A DNA stretch of 64,000 nt from Leptolyngbya ohadii IS1. GTDB lineage: Bacteria; Cyanobacteriota; Cyanobacteriia; Elainellales; Elainellaceae. The stretch lies in the NCBI RefSeq assembly GCF_002215035.1, contig NZ_NKFP01000003.1:74437-138436 (forward strand), written 5' to 3'. Shown here in pieces: positions 44,080 to 52,942 of this stretch (the stretch's first letter is position 1; each line of letters starts with the position of its first letter). The notes under the pieces are model-generated. The model worked only from the letters and a program-made list of their open reading frames with translations, made no database searches and was not told the DNA's origin. The translations under genes were made by a program, and so were the position numbers.

Positions 44080-44290
44080 CATTCCGCTGCTGCCTTCGCT
44101 ATGCGCTTGCAGCACTTGGCGAATTTGCTCAGGACTGACATGGCGACGATAATAAAGGCTATCGAATGACTCACAAAAGGTTTGACGGCAAGCCGGACAG
44201 AGATAGCGTTGATGACCATTGGGCATCTTGCCATGCTTATGCGCTTTGCTGTGACCGCACAGAGGGCATTCTATCGCTTTGCTTCCAGAC
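44080..44290 (-). pseudogene. IS1-family InsA-like zinc-ribbon fragment
   Basis: The minus strand encodes ECPLCGHSKAHKHGKMPNG, then YLCPACRQTF, YYRRHVSPEQIRQVL and EGSSG before joining the IS3 end. The two CxxC pairs form the zinc ribbon found at the N-terminus of IS1 InsA/transposase proteins. Nothing of the catalytic domain follows. Confidence 0.7.
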
Positions 44291-44301
44291 GAGGTTCCTC
44301 T

Positions 44302-44418
44302 CTACTCTACCAGCCCCACATTAATCTGACGCACTATCGTCTGCTGCTCGCTCCAAGCTTCCAGCATCCCGACCAGACGCAATGCTTTGAGTTGTTCAAC
44401 GGTTGAGGGGTTCATCAT
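44302..44418 (-). pseudogene. istB remnant (N-terminal part)
   Basis: ATG ATG start at 44418, reading NPSTVEQLKALRLVGMLEAW, the characteristic first helix of IstB, then a switch to unrelated sequence and a stop after 38 codons. It has the same strand as the istB C-terminal remnant at 40197-40434. The two may be the two halves of one gene split by later insertions. Confidence 0.65.
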
Positions 44419-44432
44419 GAGGATTCATCCGA

Positions 44433-44822
44433 TTAGGAATAGTACTGAGCACCCCGAGCATTGGCATGATCCACGACAGGAATCATTGCATCCTCTTCGG
44501 GCAAGGGTTCTTTGTCCAGTTGGGTTTGGAGCATCGAGCGGATGCGGCGCAGGCTGACCATGCCAAACACATTGGCACGGTGACAGGCAGCTTCCAGACG
44601 TGCTGCACTCTGAACTGCGTTTGATTTGATGCGTTCAGACCGAGTGGGTGTTTTTTCCTTTGCGCCTTCGTGACTCGTTTGCTCAGCGTTCTCGGAGTCC
44701 TTTAGAAGCACAGAAACCCGATTCATTGGAAATCCAGACGCTTTCAATTCCTCGATCGCCTGTTCTGTAATTTCACGGCTTGGGAAGATACCAATGGCAT
44801 ATTTGGATTGATCGGATGTCAT
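44433..44822 (-). CDS. General-stress-protein-17M-like protein, atypical C-terminus
   Basis: 129 aa. Residues 5-50 match the YflT/GSP17M domain (YAIGIFPSREITEQAIEELKASGFPMNRVSVLLKD), found in cyanobacterial stress proteins. Relatives continue with a Gly/Ala-rich membrane-associated stretch. Here the rest is basic and polar (RSERIKSNAVQSAARLEAACHR) and ends RGAQYYS, which may reflect an old frameshift or fusion beside the IS cluster. It is 78 nt downstream of the P-type ATPase gene, same strand. Confidence 0.6.
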   Translation of the reverse strand: MTSDQSKYAIGIFPSREITEQAIEELKASGFPMNRVSVLLKDSENAEQTSHEGAKEKTPTRSERIKSNAVQSAARLEAACHRANVFGMVSLRRIRSMLQTQLDKEPLPEEDAMIPVVDHANARGAQYYS

Positions 44823-44900
44823 TGTATTCCTGTGAAATGGGAGCTAATTGAATGCTGGCGATCGCCGCTAGCTTGCGATGGGGTATGAGGTTGAACTGCG

Positions 44901-47615
44901 TTATCGAATGGGGTCGAAGCGTTCTAGCAACAGGACAATGATAATAATGGGGAAACTGGCTGCGATACTAATTGCTTCCTGAGCAACCGTGACAGGAACG
45001 GTTCCAAAGAGCTGATTCATCACGCTCCACTGGCTAAAGAGTGTTTGCAGGATGACGATCGCAATCACGCCAATGGCTGGGGCATAGGCAATGCGCTGAG
45101 TCCGACCTCGCAGTCTGGCAAACAAGGAAGGAATAAACTGGCTGATGCTCAGGAGATAAAAGGTTTCTGCGGCGATCAGCGTATCGACTGCCATTGTCCG
45201 AGCCAAATCAATATTGCCCGTTGTTTCTCGCGTCCACAGAAAAGTACCGAACACAGCAATTAAATTAAATATCGAGATAATGACGATGCGCCTTGCCAGT
45301 TTAGCCGTCAGCAGCGGTTCATTGGGGTTGCGGGGCGGCACTCGCATGACGTTTTGAGATTTCGGCTCAAAGGCAAGGGGGGCAGTGAGCGTAATCGAAC
45401 TCACCATATTAATCCAGAGAATTTGCAGCGGCAGGATCGGCAAAACCGTTCCGAACAGCACCCCTACCAGAATGATCAGTGCTTCACCGCCGTTTGTTGG
45501 TAGGGTAAACCCGATCGCCTTAATCAAGTTGCGATAGACCGTTCTGCCTTCTTCGACTGCTGCTGCGATCGAGGCAAAATTATCGTCCGTCAGAATCATC
45601 GATGCGGCTTCTTTGGCAACTTCAGTTCCCGTGATGCCCATTGCAATTCCCAGATCCGCTTGCTTAAGCGCAGGAGCATCGTTCACCCCGTCTCCGGTCA
45701 TAGCAACAATTTCGCCTTTGGACTGTAATGCTTTGACCAGGCGCAGCTTTTGTTCAGGGGCAACTCGCGCAAACACCACGCCGGATTCTGCCGCCTGTGC
45801 CAGCTCTTGCTTATTCATCCGGCTCAATTCCTGTCCGGTATAGGCTTGAACTGGCTCCTGTTGACTCAACTTCATGCGGCGAGCGATCGCTGTTGCCGTC
45901 ACCGGATGATCGCCCGTAATCATCTTGATTTGAATTCCTGCGGTTTTACAGTCTCGCACTGCTGCAATGGCGGCGGCACGGGGAGGGTCAATCATGCCCT
46001 GTAATCCCAACAGCACCAGACCCTGATCGAGATCCGCATGATCCAAAGATTGCTGAGCAGCCGGAACAGTTTTTTTCGCAAACGCCAGGATGCGGAGTCC
46101 CTGCTTTGCAACCGCTTCGGCTCTGCGCTCGATTTGCTCGTAGTCCAATGGTTGAAGCTGCCCCTTTGCATCTATCTGGCGATCGCACCGCTTGAAGATT
46201 GCTTCCATTGAGCCTTTCACATAGATAACATTGCCCGCTGGAGTAGGGTGTAGCGTTGCCATGTACTGAAACTTAGAATCAAACGGAATCACCGCCAAAC
46301 GGGGCATCTCTGCTTCTACCGCTTGCCGAGTTAGTCCAGCTTTTTGTGCCGCGACAATGAGCGCGCCCTCGGTGGGATCGCCGACGATTGTGTACTGCCC
46401 GTCCTGCTCCTGCAAATGTGAATCGTTACACAGCAGCCCGGCGCGTAAACAGTCTGCCAGCGTTGGGGTAGCCGCCAAATCAACCGGCTGGTCTTCCAGG
46501 AGAATTTCGCCTTCTGGCTCGTAGCCGGTTCCCGTTACCGTATATCGCTGGTTTCCGGCATAAATGCCCTGAACCGTCATCTGATTTTCGGTCAAGGTGC
46601 CCGTTTTATCGGAACAAATCACCGTCGTACTGCCCAGCGTCTCAACGGCTGCCAGCTTTCGCATAATTGCATGGCGACGTGCCAAACGCGAAACCCCGAT
46701 CGCTAAGGTAATCGTCACGATCGCGGGTAACCCTTCGGGAATGGCAGCGACCGCAAAGGCAACGGTTGCCGTGAACACCTCGACCCAGGATTCTGTGCGC
46801 GACAGTCCTACGACAAACACCAGTGCCGCCAGCGATAGAACGACATAAAGCAGCTTTTGGCTGAACCTGCCAATTTTGCGCGTGATGGGCGTTTCGGTCG
46901 TAGTACTCTGCTCCATCATCTGGGAGATTCGACCCGTCTCGGTTTGGTTCGCGATCGCCACTACCAGACCCGTTGCCGATCCAGAAGCCACCAGACTTCC
47001 CGCATACGCCATATTCGAGCGGTCAGCGAGTGCCGTTTCTGCGCCCAGCGGCTGAGTCTCTTTCTCAACGGGAACCGATTCCCCGGTTAACCCAGATTCA
47101 TCAATGGTGAGATTGCTCGTCTGAATCAGCTGCACATCCGCAGGCACTTTATCTCCTGCCGCCAGTGAAACTAAGTCTCCAGGAACGACCTGATTAGAAG
47201 GAACGCGAATCGTTTGACCTTCGCGAATTACCGTTGCTTCTGTACTCACAGACTCCGCCAGGGCAGCAAGCGCATTTTCCGCCTTTGACTCCTGCACAAA
47301 GCCAATCAGGGCATTAAGTACGGTCACTGCAAAAATGACTCCAGATTCAACCCACTCTTGCAGAAAAGCGGTGACAACCCCGGCTGCCAGCAAAATGTAG
47401 AGCAACGGCTCATTAAACTGAAGCAGAAATCGCATCCAGGCACTTTTTCTTGGTTTCCCAATCAGTTCGTTGGGTCCGAAGCGGCTGTGTCGCTGTTGGG
47501 CTTCAACTAGGGTTAAGCCGGTTTCCAGATTGCTCTCTAGCCGCTGAGCCGTTTCCGATACCGGAAGAGAATGCCATTGCAGTTCAGATAAATTCCTCGT
47601 TGCGGTTGCTGTCAT
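44901..47615 (-). CDS. P2-type cation-transporting ATPase (PacL / calcium-pump-like)
   Basis: 904 aa, full length. Landmarks in order: N-terminal cation-ATPase domain ([14 protein letters not shown]), actuator TGES (178-181), PEGLPA in helix 4 (293-298, as in calcium pumps), phosphorylation motif CSDKTGTLT with D336, nucleotide-binding [11 protein letters not shown], hinge [22 protein letters not shown] and a C-terminal four-helix domain. PEGLPA and the overall length fit the P2A/PMR1-like group, which pump calcium or related divalent ions out of the cytoplasm, but sodium or potassium transport is also known among cyanobacterial relatives. Upstream lies a 538-bp non-coding region; downstream is the stress-protein-like gene. 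Confidence 0.95.
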   Translation of the reverse strand: MTATATRNLSELQWHSLPVSETAQRLESNLETGLTLVEAQQRHSRFGPNELIGKPRKSAWMRFLLQFNEPLLYILLAAGVVTAFLQEWVESGVIFAVTVLNALIGFVQESKAENALAALAESVSTEATVIREGQTIRVPSNQVVPGDLVSLAAGDKVPADVQLIQTSNLTIDESGLTGESVPVEKETQPLGAETALADRSNMAYAGSLVASGSATGLVVAIANQTETGRISQMMEQSTTTETPITRKIGRFSQKLLYVVLSLAALVFVVGLSRTESWVEVFTATVAFAVAAIPEGLPAIVTITLAIGVSRLARRHAIMRKLAAVETLGSTTVICSDKTGTLTENQMTVQGIYAGNQRYTVTGTGYEPEGEILLEDQPVDLAATPTLADCLRAGLLCNDSHLQEQDGQYTIVGDPTEGALIVAAQKAGLTRQAVEAEMPRLAVIPFDSKFQYMATLHPTPAGNVIYVKGSMEAIFKRCDRQIDAKGQLQPLDYEQIERRAEAVAKQGLRILAFAKKTVPAAQQSLDHADLDQGLVLLGLQGMIDPPRAAAIAAVRDCKTAGIQIKMITGDHPVTATAIARRMKLSQQEPVQAYTGQELSRMNKQELAQAAESGVVFARVAPEQKLRLVKALQSKGEIVAMTGDGVNDAPALKQADLGIAMGITGTEVAKEAASMILTDDNFASIAAAVEEGRTVYRNLIKAIGFTLPTNGGEALIILVGVLFGTVLPILPLQILWINMVSSITLTAPLAFEPKSQNVMRVPPRNPNEPLLTAKLARRIVIISIFNLIAVFGTFLWTRETTGNIDLARTMAVDTLIAAETFYLLSISQFIPSLFARLRGRTQRIAYAPAIGVIAIVILQTLFSQWSVMNQLFGTVPVTVAQEAISIAASFPIIIIVLLLERFDPIR

Positions 47616-48153
47616 AGGGGTTGCTCCTGACGTTGAATTTGCGATCGCGATAATTTATTGCTTCGGAATCAGCGGTAGGGAGAGGGACCTCAGGGGAATC
47701 GTGACGGGCTTTCCGAGGGCAAGCTGAAATAATGGGGGCTCTATTGGGCTAAAGCGTTTTCAAGATCAGACGTAGCAAATCAGAGAATGAATAGTCACCT
47801 TCTATGGCAAAAAAGATCTATGGCAAAAAAGATACCGGGCAATCTTGCAGCGATCTCGGAAGAATATCGCTTTACTTCTGTCTGAATCGCTTCTGCACGC
47901 AGCGTTTGTCTGTACTCTCGCTCCATGCTATTTTGTTACTGCTTCCTTCTTCGGTAATTCTTCGATTCAATTCCTGATATTTTTTGTTATCGTTTCATCG
48001 TGCAGCAGAGCGTGCGGCTGAGGAGGGACTGAATCGCTGATGTCGTTAGTACAAGAACGTTTAGGAATCGATAAAACGATAGATTAATAGGATAAGCAGG
48101 TTTATCGCATCAGCCTGATGGTAGGTCTACTCCTAAGCAGTGCAAGCCATCAG
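47616..48153. other. Long intergenic region upstream of the P-type ATPase
   Basis: 538 bp without a credible gene. It contains a 16-bp tandem duplication at 47802-47833 and GCGATCGC near 47641. It probably holds the ATPase promoter; nothing else could be supported. Confidence 0.45.
47802..47833. repeat. Tandem duplication of a 16-bp unit
   Basis: CTATGGCAAAAAAGAT occurs twice head to tail with no change, about 190 bp upstream of the ATPase start. Confidence 0.7.
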
Positions 48154-49161
48154 CTATGCAGTTGCATGAACACGATCGACTGAGGAACGCTGCGCTGAAG
48201 AAAGACGATTGCGATCGTGGGACTGTTCAAAATCGATCGCAGGTCCAATCGGCACAATACGGCTAGGATTCAGTTCAGGCAATCCACCATAGTAAAGCTG
48301 CTTTACATGGTCAGCACTACACACTTCTCGCACGCCCGGCTGCTGGTATAAATCCAGCAAATAGTTCCACAGATTCGGGTAATCTACAATGCGCTTCAGA
48401 TTACATTTGAACAAGCCATAGTACGCCAGATCGAAGCGAAACAGCGTCGTGAATAAACACCAGTCCGCTAACGTAATCTGGTCGCCGCAGAGGTATCGTT
48501 GCTCGCTCAGAACGGTTTCCCATCTCTCCAGTGCAGCAAATAGCTCGGTGACAGCCTCTTCATAGGCAGACTGAGACGCAGCAAAGCCACTGCGGTAGAC
48601 GCCATTGTTGATCGGCTGGTAGATGTCATCGATCGTCTTATCAATGGTCTCTCGCAAATCGATCGGATAGAAATCGACATCGGATTTGGCAAACACATTA
48701 AATTCAGAATTGAGCATCCGAATAATCTGACGTGATTCATTGTTGACGATCGTTTGAGTTTGCTTGTCCCACAGAACCGGAACCGTCACACGTCCGGTAT
48801 AGGTCGAATCGGCTTTAACGTAAATTTGCCACAGATAATCTGCACCGTTCACCGTATCCTCAATACAGCCTGGATTATCGGAAAACTTCCAGCCCTGATC
48901 GCTAATGACAGGATCGACGATCGACATTCCAATCACGTCCTCTAAGCCTTTCAGCTTCCAGATTAACGCTGTTCGATTTGCCCAGGGACAGCCCAGCGAA
49001 ATGTACAGGTGATAGCGTCCGGGTTCTGCCTTGAAGCCGCTCGAACCGTCTGCGGTAATTTGACTGTGAAACAGCGTTGGCATTCGCTGAAATTGTCCGC
49101 TTTCATTCCGTTCTGTCCATTCTTTTGTCCATTGACCGTTCACCAGTTGACCCAGTGCCAT
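48154..49161 (-). CDS. Glutathionyl-hydroquinone reductase (Xi-class GST, YqjG/ECM4 type)
   Basis: 335 aa. The family hallmark GCPWA is present at 57-61 with catalytic Cys58 (ISLGCPWANR). Other features are WKFSDNPG, the SRQIIRMLNSEF helix of the thioredoxin-like domain, and a C-terminal helical domain with LCGDQITLADWCLFTTLFRFD. These enzymes use glutathione to reduce glutathionyl-(hydro)quinones, detoxifying quinones and chlorinated aromatics. A MarR-type gene and an operator-like palindrome lie upstream, consistent with induction by aromatic or quinone stress (inference). The start ATG at 49161 follows AAGGAGACAAC. Confidence 0.93.
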   Translation of the reverse strand: MALGQLVNGQWTKEWTERNESGQFQRMPTLFHSQITADGSSGFKAEPGRYHLYISLGCPWANRTALIWKLKGLEDVIGMSIVDPVISDQGWKFSDNPGCIEDTVNGADYLWQIYVKADSTYTGRVTVPVLWDKQTQTIVNNESRQIIRMLNSEFNVFAKSDVDFYPIDLRETIDKTIDDIYQPINNGVYRSGFAASQSAYEEAVTELFAALERWETVLSEQRYLCGDQITLADWCLFTTLFRFDLAYYGLFKCNLKRIVDYPNLWNYLLDLYQQPGVREVCSADHVKQLYYGGLPELNPSRIVPIGPAIDFEQSHDRNRLSSAQRSSVDRVHATA

Positions 49162-49245
49162 GATGTTGTCTCCTTGTTAAAGGGAAAGATGTTAGAGGAG
49201 AAATTCTTAGACCAGAATCTAGTCCGAATTTCTATAAAGATGAGG

Positions 49246-49454
49246 GGCATTGCTGAATAGGTGTATGATTCGCCCCCCTAGCCCCCCAATTGTTGCTTTC
49301 CGCTCCTAAGAAGCGAGTGGGGGAACCGAACCGCCGCAGTCATTCCTTTTGAGACAAACAATTTTGTTGATTTCAAAGTCCCCCAAACTTGGGGGATTTA
49401 GGGGGCGATGCAGGGTTTAGATCGGCACTATTCACATCCCAATTCAGCAACGCC
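49246..49454. mobile_element. MITE-like element, about 209 bp, in the GST leader
   Basis: Terminal inverted repeats GGCATTGCTGAAT (49246) and the complement of ATTCAGCAACGCC (49442-49454) match at 12 of 13 bases. A 7-bp direct repeat AGATGAG flanks it (49238-49244 and 49455-49461), with one spare base on the left. Subterminal C-rich arms (CCCCCCTAGCCCCCC and GGGGGATTTAGGGGG) are also complementary. No ORF inside. This is the structure of a non-autonomous DNA transposon. Confidence 0.75.
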
Positions 49455-49570
49455 AGATGAGAAATTGCTGCTTTTGTAAATGCCTTTGTAAATTGGAGCG
49501 ATCGCCATACTGCTCTACCCAAAGGAAAAGTGACTCTCGGAAAAATCTCTTCCTAATACTAGCACAGATT

Positions 49571-49584
49571 GTTCTAGTTAGAAC
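49571..49584. promoter_or_regulatory. MarR-type operator candidate, upstream of the GST gene
   Basis: GTTCTA-GT-TAGAAC, a perfect 6-bp inverted repeat with a 2-nt spacer, preceded by ATT. The same architecture recurs at 50107-50120 in front of marR. It lies 410 bp upstream of the GST start, a distance that falls to about 195 bp when the MITE is removed. Confidence 0.6.
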
Positions 49585-49647
49585 TATATTAAGGAATAGA
49601 TTTAAGCCTGGCAGCTCTGAAATTTCGAGTCCAAGTCTTTGTAACTG

Positions 49648-50091
49648 TTAAAATACATGGCGCAATCGTACCAGTAAAACCCTGAGTAGCTCTAGCTCTG
49701 ATGTCTCTAGCTGCTCAAATCGCTCTTGCAGGTGGGCAATATGCGCCGGAAATACTTGTTCAAACAATTTCTCTCCTGTTGAAGTCAGTTTGACAACGAC
49801 ACTACGCCGATCGTCTAGTAGCACTTGACGCTGCACGATTTGCTTCTTTTCCAGCCGATCAATCACGCCGGTCAGTGTTCCTTTTGTTATCAGCGTTTTT
49901 TCTCCTAACTCACCCATCGTTAATCCCTGCGTATTCCCCAAAGTCGCGATTACATCGAATTGGGCTGGGGTCAGATCAAGCTTGCGTAGATGCGTCTCCG
50001 AACAAGTCGAAAAAGCTTGATAAGATCGCACTAGCTCTCGCATGGTGGGAATAAAAGCGGCTTGAGCAGCAGGATGAGTGGGGCTTTGCAT
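49648..50091 (-). CDS. MarR-family transcriptional regulator
   Basis: 147 aa, the usual size. Dimerisation helices flank a winged helix-turn-helix: LTPAQFDVIATLGNTQGLTM, the recognition-helix region ITKGTLTGVIDRLEKK, and the wing with DDRRSVVVKLTSTGE containing the conserved DxRxxxV pattern. MarR proteins repress genes for drug, phenol or oxidative stress responses and release DNA on ligand binding or Cys oxidation. A palindrome 15 nt upstream of its start suggests autorepression. A second copy upstream of the GST gene and the nearby aromatic-ring dioxygenase suggest an aromatic/quinone response (inference). Confidence 0.94.
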   Translation of the reverse strand: MQSPTHPAAQAAFIPTMRELVRSYQAFSTCSETHLRKLDLTPAQFDVIATLGNTQGLTMGELGEKTLITKGTLTGVIDRLEKKQIVQRQVLLDDRRSVVVKLTSTGEKLFEQVFPAHIAHLQERFEQLETSELELLRVLLVRLRHVF

Positions 50092-50106
50092 TCTTTTAGG
50101 AAAATT

Positions 50107-50120
50107 GTTCTATCTAGAAC
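50107..50120. promoter_or_regulatory. MarR-type operator candidate at the marR promoter
   Basis: GTTCTA-TC-TAGAAC, a perfect 6-bp inverted repeat with a 2-nt spacer, 16 nt upstream of the marR ATG. It matches the palindrome at 49571-49584 except for the spacer, and both are preceded by ATT. Confidence 0.65.
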
Positions 50121-50195
50121 CATTCTAGCGAATCAATGGCTGCCCCCAACCTCGTCTCGCGTCCTGCCGCAAACAAAGTTAGGACGGCTCGGTGC

Positions 50196-52058
50196 TCACA
50201 GCGTTATGGGTGCGACAGGCTCAATTTCAGGATTGTTTCCCCCAACCTGATTCGATCGCAAGACCCATGCTGCTCCTCCGCGCTTGAGAAAGATTTGAGT
50301 TACTTCATTGGTTGTCAGTCGCGGTAGGATGGTGCGCCAGCTTAACAAACTGCGGCGAAGCCTGCGGAGCGGATCATCTTCAAAGGTGCCGCCAAACACT
50401 TCCGCTTGATTTTTCCAGTCAGCGCGTGCCGTTCCCCAAGGGAGAAGGAGCCGCTTTAGATCGCTGCCGAGCTGTTCGAGCTGCTCTAGTCGGTCTAGCT
50501 GGTCAGGATGCTGCTGTTTCCACTGCTCCACGTTGGGGTGCGATCGCAGCGACGCTACAATTTTCCGCATTGCAGCGTACAGAGCCTGATTCGAGTCTTG
50601 ATTGCAGTTGTAGGCAGGCCCCACAAAGGTCCCACCAGTTCCGTCTCCGATGCGATAGCGGGCTGCCATAATCTCTAATTGATCAATCAGTTCATCAAGC
50701 GGAGAGCTTTTCCAGCCGTCCTCGGTTTCATATTCATAATCCCCTGTGAAGGCATCCAGTTCGAGTAGCGTGTCGCAGACTGGGCGTAGTCCGAGCCAAC
50801 CAAACTGTCGATCGCCCATGTATCTTGACCAGTGCAAGCTTCCCGCAACCAATCCATCATGGTTATGGGTATAGATTTGGTGATAGACGATTTCAAACCG
50901 TAGCTCATCGGCTAAAGGGTCGCGCACCACCTTTGCAACACCATAGGCAAAGTGACCGAAGTAAAGCGGAGTCTTCGCGGCAGGTTCAGTCTGGTTGCCG
51001 CCAATTCCCCCATAGACATGAGTTAGCAACGCCCGTTTTCCTTCCTGCCACGAAGTATTCTGCGCTTCAATCGGTTCGTAGCTCAGCAGGGTTTCGCTTG
51101 TTCGACCTTTCTGGGCGACGGGATTGTGCCAGACTTCCTTCTTGATATAGTGCTTGACTGCCTGTTTACCCACAATTTGCCGCTCCGGTTCAACCTGCAA
51201 TAAACGGCGGGGTGCGATCGCCTGCACCACAAATTGTCCTGAAGCATCCGGCGCACCATAAATGTACCAGCCTGTTTCGTTTAGCGGCGACTGCTCGATA
51301 TCGTAACTGGTAGACGAATAAGTTCCATTTGCATTCGCGATCACTTGCGGCAGGCGAACGATTTCTTCCGCTCTCGTGAATTGTTGAGTGGTGCGATCGA
51401 AGTGAACGACCCGAAATAAGTCACTCTCTGGTGCAATCGGCTGCACAAATTTCACCAGTGCATAGTATCGTCCTGTAATTTGAATCGGGTCATGGGAGAT
51501 GGACAGGATGTGGGACGCAGGCGCATTACTCCCTTCGGATTGCGCGACCTGAACTGGTTCTTGGAGCATCACGATCACATCATCATGAGGGCGGTAGCCT
51601 GCCAGGGATTCTAGCGGATTCACCTGTCGCCAATGATTGAGCCGCGTTGGGTGGACTCTGCCTTCCTGGATGCTGTGTTCGGCTTGAGAACTCAGATGTA
51701 CATCTTTCGTCACTGCCTGCACGTATGCCTGGGTGCGGGGGGCATTGCTGAAGCGCAGCACGACCATTTGACCCACCAAATGCCCATATTCCGCAGGCGC
51801 ATGATGAACCTCCAACAGCACACCCCCAACAGCTTGCCGCTGGTCTTTGGCAGGCAGGATTAATCGCCCCATCCAATCGGCGATCGGTCGATAATATTCA
51901 GGCGTAACCGATTGGTTCAGGGGATAAAAATCGGGTCGATTAAAGGCAGCTTGCCAATAGCGATCGTAGTTGCTGAAGGTTTGGGACATTGGGCGATCCG
52001 AATCCTCAACCGTACCTTGGATGATTTTAGCAACCCAATCGATAGAAGATTGGTTCAT
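50196..52058 (-). CDS. Large cyanobacterial protein of unknown function, 620 aa
   Basis: 620 aa, soluble-looking, with no signal peptide or clear membrane helix. The N-terminal 300 residues are beta-rich (GQMVVLRFSNAP, YYALVKFVQPIAPES). The middle has the Gly/His-rich HVYGGIGGNQTE, LYFGHFAYGVAKV and YTHNHDGLVAGSLHW stretches. The C-terminal half contains FVGPAYNCNQDSNQALY, which looks like a conserved active-site-style segment with a Cys. I cannot name a family with confidence. Hydrolase or peptidase activity is possible but unproven. It ends 104 nt upstream of marR on the same strand, so the pair might be co-transcribed. Confidence 0.75.
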   Translation of the reverse strand: MNQSSIDWVAKIIQGTVEDSDRPMSQTFSNYDRYWQAAFNRPDFYPLNQSVTPEYYRPIADWMGRLILPAKDQRQAVGGVLLEVHHAPAEYGHLVGQMVVLRFSNAPRTQAYVQAVTKDVHLSSQAEHSIQEGRVHPTRLNHWRQVNPLESLAGYRPHDDVIVMLQEPVQVAQSEGSNAPASHILSISHDPIQITGRYYALVKFVQPIAPESDLFRVVHFDRTTQQFTRAEEIVRLPQVIANANGTYSSTSYDIEQSPLNETGWYIYGAPDASGQFVVQAIAPRRLLQVEPERQIVGKQAVKHYIKKEVWHNPVAQKGRTSETLLSYEPIEAQNTSWQEGKRALLTHVYGGIGGNQTEPAAKTPLYFGHFAYGVAKVVRDPLADELRFEIVYHQIYTHNHDGLVAGSLHWSRYMGDRQFGWLGLRPVCDTLLELDAFTGDYEYETEDGWKSSPLDELIDQLEIMAARYRIGDGTGGTFVGPAYNCNQDSNQALYAAMRKIVASLRSHPNVEQWKQQHPDQLDRLEQLEQLGSDLKRLLLPWGTARADWKNQAEVFGGTFEDDPLRRLRRSLLSWRTILPRLTTNEVTQIFLKRGGAAWVLRSNQVGGNNPEIEPVAPITL

Positions 52059-52157
52059 TGGCTGTTTTAGTGGTTCATTTCTTGCTCATTCTGTAAACAG
52101 AGCCATCGATCGGTTCACCCCGCATCTAGCAATTGAAGGAGAATACTCTACCATTTT

Positions 52158-52730
52158 TCAGTTTGCCAATTCGGTAAACTGTTGAGCGACAACTTGAATC
52201 ACCGTTGACACAATCTGGATCACAGGGAAACTCACAAAACTAATCAAAACAGCTTGAACCATTGTGATCCTCATGGCTTTGTGGACGACAACTGCTACAG
52301 CCAATAAAGTCCATAAGGCTAACAGGAGATCAATCGCTGTTCCCAGTAAGGGAATGATAGTCGCCACGTCAAAAAGCTGGGGCGAGTAAGCAAATCCGAT
52401 CGGATAAAGCAGATTACGATAGGTCGGTGGGTTTAATTTGAACCACTTTCCAATGATCCAGATAGTGAATGTCCAGAAGTAATAGCCAACAATTACCGCA
52501 AAAATACCGACGAACAAAGTAATCAAAAATGCCGTAGGTGTCACCCGGTTCAGCAAGGAGATAATTGCATTTCCCAAGGCACGAGAGAAGGCAGCAAAAA
52601 TGACGATCGTTAGTGCAGCGCGACGATTTTTTCGACTGCTTTGCACGGCTTGATAAAACTGTGAGTTCAGCGTCAGTGCATTCCGAATTGTTTTCCAGGT
52701 GCCCACCTGACTAGAAACAGCTTGATTCAT
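52158..52730 (-). CDS. Yip1-like membrane protein
   Basis: 190 aa from ATG 52730; the longer frame to 52988 was rejected because this ATG overlaps the stop of the preceding small ORF as ATGA and has GGTGGAAACA upstream. Four to five hydrophobic helices are seen (about 43-62, 67-98, 125-145, 148-168, 170-188) with an LNPPTYRNLLYPIGFAYSP loop resembling Yip1-domain proteins. The role in bacteria is unknown. It is the last gene of a three-gene operon with a small membrane protein and an alpha/beta-hydrolase-like protein. Confidence 0.7.
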   Translation of the reverse strand: MNQAVSSQVGTWKTIRNALTLNSQFYQAVQSSRKNRRAALTIVIFAAFSRALGNAIISLLNRVTPTAFLITLFVGIFAVIVGYYFWTFTIWIIGKWFKLNPPTYRNLLYPIGFAYSPQLFDVATIIPLLGTAIDLLLALWTLLAVAVVVHKAMRITMVQAVLISFVSFPVIQIVSTVIQVVAQQFTELAN

Positions 52731-52924
52731 TGTTTCCACCTTTCGCTCGGCTCCAGATTTTCTGATGCTGAAATCGTTGAAAGTTGAAATACGCACACCA
52801 ATTGATTTAAGGCAACGGCGATGACGATCGCGGTAAAGATAAGCAGAAGGACTTGCCGAACCTGGCACGAGAAATAAAGCATCAAAATAAAAAGAACTAA
52901 GCCATTGCCTTGCCCGATACCCAT
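52727..52924 (-). CDS. Small membrane protein, possible remnant of an AI-2E-type transporter N-terminus
   Basis: 65 aa. Almost entirely hydrophobic over residues 7-48 (GLVLFILMLYFSCQVRQVLL, IFTAIVIAVALNQLV), then a polar tail. The QVRQVLLLIF...VALNQLV pattern resembles the first two helices of cyanobacterial AI-2E-family transporters, so the gene may be a truncated relative or a small protein in its own right. It starts 18 nt after the hydrolase stop, and its TGA overlaps the ATG of the Yip1-like gene (ATGA), which argues that it is translated. Confidence 0.55.
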   Translation of the reverse strand: MGIGQGNGLVLFILMLYFSCQVRQVLLLIFTAIVIAVALNQLVCVFQLSTISASENLEPSERWKQ

Positions 52925-52942
52925 GAATTTTTCCTATTCCGG

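Noticed and set aside
37432-44290. IS1 C-terminal fragment and InsA-like fragment as two halves of one IS1 element
   Set aside because: Both are on the minus strand, but non-IS genes (39078-40025) lie between them, so a single split element is not the simplest reading.
44182-44406. 74-aa plus-strand ORF in the IS cluster
   Set aside because: The minus strand here encodes a recognisable IS1 zinc ribbon and an IstB start, so the plus frame is a shadow.
47802-47833. Tandem 16-bp repeat as a possible regulatory iteron
   Set aside because: Only two copies, no symmetry and no link to a regulator; a simple duplication is enough.
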